The translations under genes were made by a program, and so were the position numbers. Below, piece after piece: positions 63,061-64,000 of a DNA stretch of 64,000 nt. The stretch is from contig NZ_JACVAE010000001.1 in NCBI RefSeq assembly GCF_014851675.1, positions 992,001 to 1,056,000 of the forward strand. Reading direction: 5' to 3'. This DNA comes from Rhizobium sp. ARZ01 (GTDB taxonomy: Bacteria; Pseudomonadota; Alphaproteobacteria; Rhizobiales; Rhizobiaceae). Under the pieces are notes generated by a model that ran no database searches, was not told the origin of the DNA, and worked only from the letters and a program-made list of their open reading frames with translations. Within the stretch, counting starts at the first letter, position 1; every line of letters starts with the position of its first letter.

Positions 63061-63618
63061 ATGTCGTCGGGCGCGTTTGTCGCCATTGTCGCTGCAATCT
63101 CGCTGATTGCATTCGGTGGCGTGTTTGCGTTTGCTTATCTCGCGCCGGATATCGATCAAAACCCTTGGTGGCAAAAGTTTACATCAGGGTTTGGAGAGCA
63201 ATCGGAGGCATCAAAAGCCCAGCCATCCAAAGCTGAACTTGCCAAAGCTGCTGCGATGGTGGCGGTAAAACGCTCGTTCAAAGTCTGTGGTGACGGATCT
63301 CGCATCACCTGCGTGATTGATAGCGATACGTTCTGGCTGGATGGCCTGAAGATCAAGATTGCTGACGTCGACACGCCGCAAGTCGGCGAACCGGGGTGTG
63401 CTTCCGAAGCTGAACTTGGGACAAGAGCGAGGCAGAGACTGTTGGAACTCTTGAACGCGGATCCCTTCGATATCAGGGCCTGGCAGGGACCCGACGAAGA
63501 TCAACTTGGCCGCAAGCTACGCGTCGTCATGAGGGATGGGCGGTCGGTTGGCGAACAGCTCGTGTCGGAAGGGCTTGCGCGAGCATGGACCGGGCAGAAA
63601 GCGTCGTGGTGCTCTTAG
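63061..63618 (+). CDS. Membrane-anchored thermonuclease (SNase)-like protein
   Basis: A 185-residue protein with an N-terminal transmembrane anchor (FVAIVAAISLIAFGGVFAFAYL, about 5-26), a linker to residue 75, then a staphylococcal-nuclease-like OB-fold: CVIDSDTFWLDGLKIKIADVDTPQVGEPG and LGRKLRVVMRDGRSVGEQLVSEGLARAW. Compared with the nuclease family, the catalytic glutamate after DTP is Gln here and the first catalytic arginine is Lys, while the second arginine (LGRK) is kept, so hydrolytic activity is doubtful. ATG 63061 is chosen over 63010. The domain's usual substrate is DNA or RNA. Confidence 0.82.
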   Translation: MSSGAFVAIVAAISLIAFGGVFAFAYLAPDIDQNPWWQKFTSGFGEQSEASKAQPSKAELAKAAAMVAVKRSFKVCGDGSRITCVIDSDTFWLDGLKIKIADVDTPQVGEPGCASEAELGTRARQRLLELLNADPFDIRAWQGPDEDQLGRKLRVVMRDGRSVGEQLVSEGLARAWTGQKASWCS

Positions 63619-63654
63619 CCCGCATGCGCGGCCGCCACTGGGAAGATCGGGCCA

Positions 63655-63783
63655 TCAATATCTTAATGCCGCAATCACGATGCTCATGGGTACCCCGACT
63701 GACATGAGCGTGGCAGCCACGATCGACGCGGTTCGAAAGATGAGGGCCCGTCTGGCGCGTTGGGCATCCCATTCATAGGTCAT
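63655..63783 (-). CDS. 42-residue membrane protein
   Basis: A short gene with a perfect GAGGAGG five bases before its ATG. The product has a polar start (MTYEWDAQRARRALIFR) and one hydrophobic segment (SIVAATLMSVGVPMSIVIAAL), consistent with a single-pass inner-membrane protein. I know no family. It is convergent with the nuclease-like gene. Confidence 0.6.
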   Translation of the reverse strand: MTYEWDAQRARRALIFRTASIVAATLMSVGVPMSIVIAALRY

Positions 63784-64000
63784 GGCATCCTCCTCGCTAG
63801 GACGGCCAGCGAACCATCGAGGGAGAGAACTGTCGAGTGCACATGTGCAACACCATGCGAATCAGCGGCTTGGAGCCGTGCCAACGTGACAACGTGTCGG
63901 GAAACGAGTGGGAGATGGCTTGGTGGAGGAGAGGGGCGGCTACAGGCGGAGCTTTGGGCACCCATCGCAGGTAGACCATCGCGGCGATTTCGGGTGTCAG
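63784..64000. other. Right-hand end of window, no supported gene
   Basis: About 215 bp upstream of the 42-residue gene. Short open frames here look like shadows; nothing recognisable on either strand. Confidence 0.35.

Overview
The window is a chromosomal segment of an alphaproteobacterium, most likely a member of the Rhizobiaceae (Sinorhizobium/Ensifer, Shinella or Rhizobium type). The signs are GC-rich coding sequence, a BA14K-family secreted protein, two nearly identical tuf genes each placed upstream of a translation operon, promoters of the TTGAC-N17-CATATA kind, and the order tuf / tRNA-Trp / secE-nusG-rplKA-rplJL-rpoBC / rpsLG-fusA-tuf / S10-spc-alpha. I infer the family only; the species cannot be named from this sequence.

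Layout. 1-4261: the end of a TRAP transporter (permease, binding protein), a shikimate/quinate dehydrogenase and a two-domain 3-dehydroshikimate dehydratase, together an uptake-and-breakdown module leading to protocatechuate. 4262-8996: BA14K protein, VOC protein, tRNA-Thr, a LysR regulator divergent from an FMN azoreductase, a small secreted Cys-rich protein and the rRNA methyltransferase RlmB. 9213-9395: tRNA-Tyr and tRNA-Gly. 9352-11697: a 2.3-kb island in the 3' half of tRNA-Gly, bounded by exact 44-bp direct repeats. It carries a small reverse transcriptase, an overlapping 61-residue basic hydrophobic protein, a frame-broken phage-type zinc protein and a 59-residue HTH-like protein, but no integrase. 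11708-14365: a polysaccharide pyruvyl transferase-like gene and a ParB-like gene. 14751-50475: the transcription and translation superoperons, with several internal hairpins and candidate promoters. 50700-64000: msrPQ, an HtrA/Deg protease with rarA, DUF1883, small proteins, cbpA-cbpM, secreted proteins, an M23 peptidase, a GH25 muramidase lipoprotein, a PhoX phosphatase, a nuclease-like protein and a 42-residue membrane protein.

How it works together. The middle 36 kb is core housekeeping: RNA polymerase (rpoB, rpoC, rpoA), elongation factors (two tuf, fusA), Sec translocon parts (secE, secY), adenylate kinase and about thirty ribosomal proteins in the classic order. The right arm is rich in envelope functions (protein repair, periplasmic proteolysis, peptidoglycan cleavage, phosphate scavenging).

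The item most likely to be new biology is the reverse-transcriptase island. It has complete RT catalytic motifs, a tightly coupled small-protein partner, matching pairs of AGGGCGC-type boxes at an 11-bp pitch near both ends (candidate recombinase arm sites), and no recombinase of its own. I could not assign the RT to a named retron, DRT or Abi class from sequence alone.
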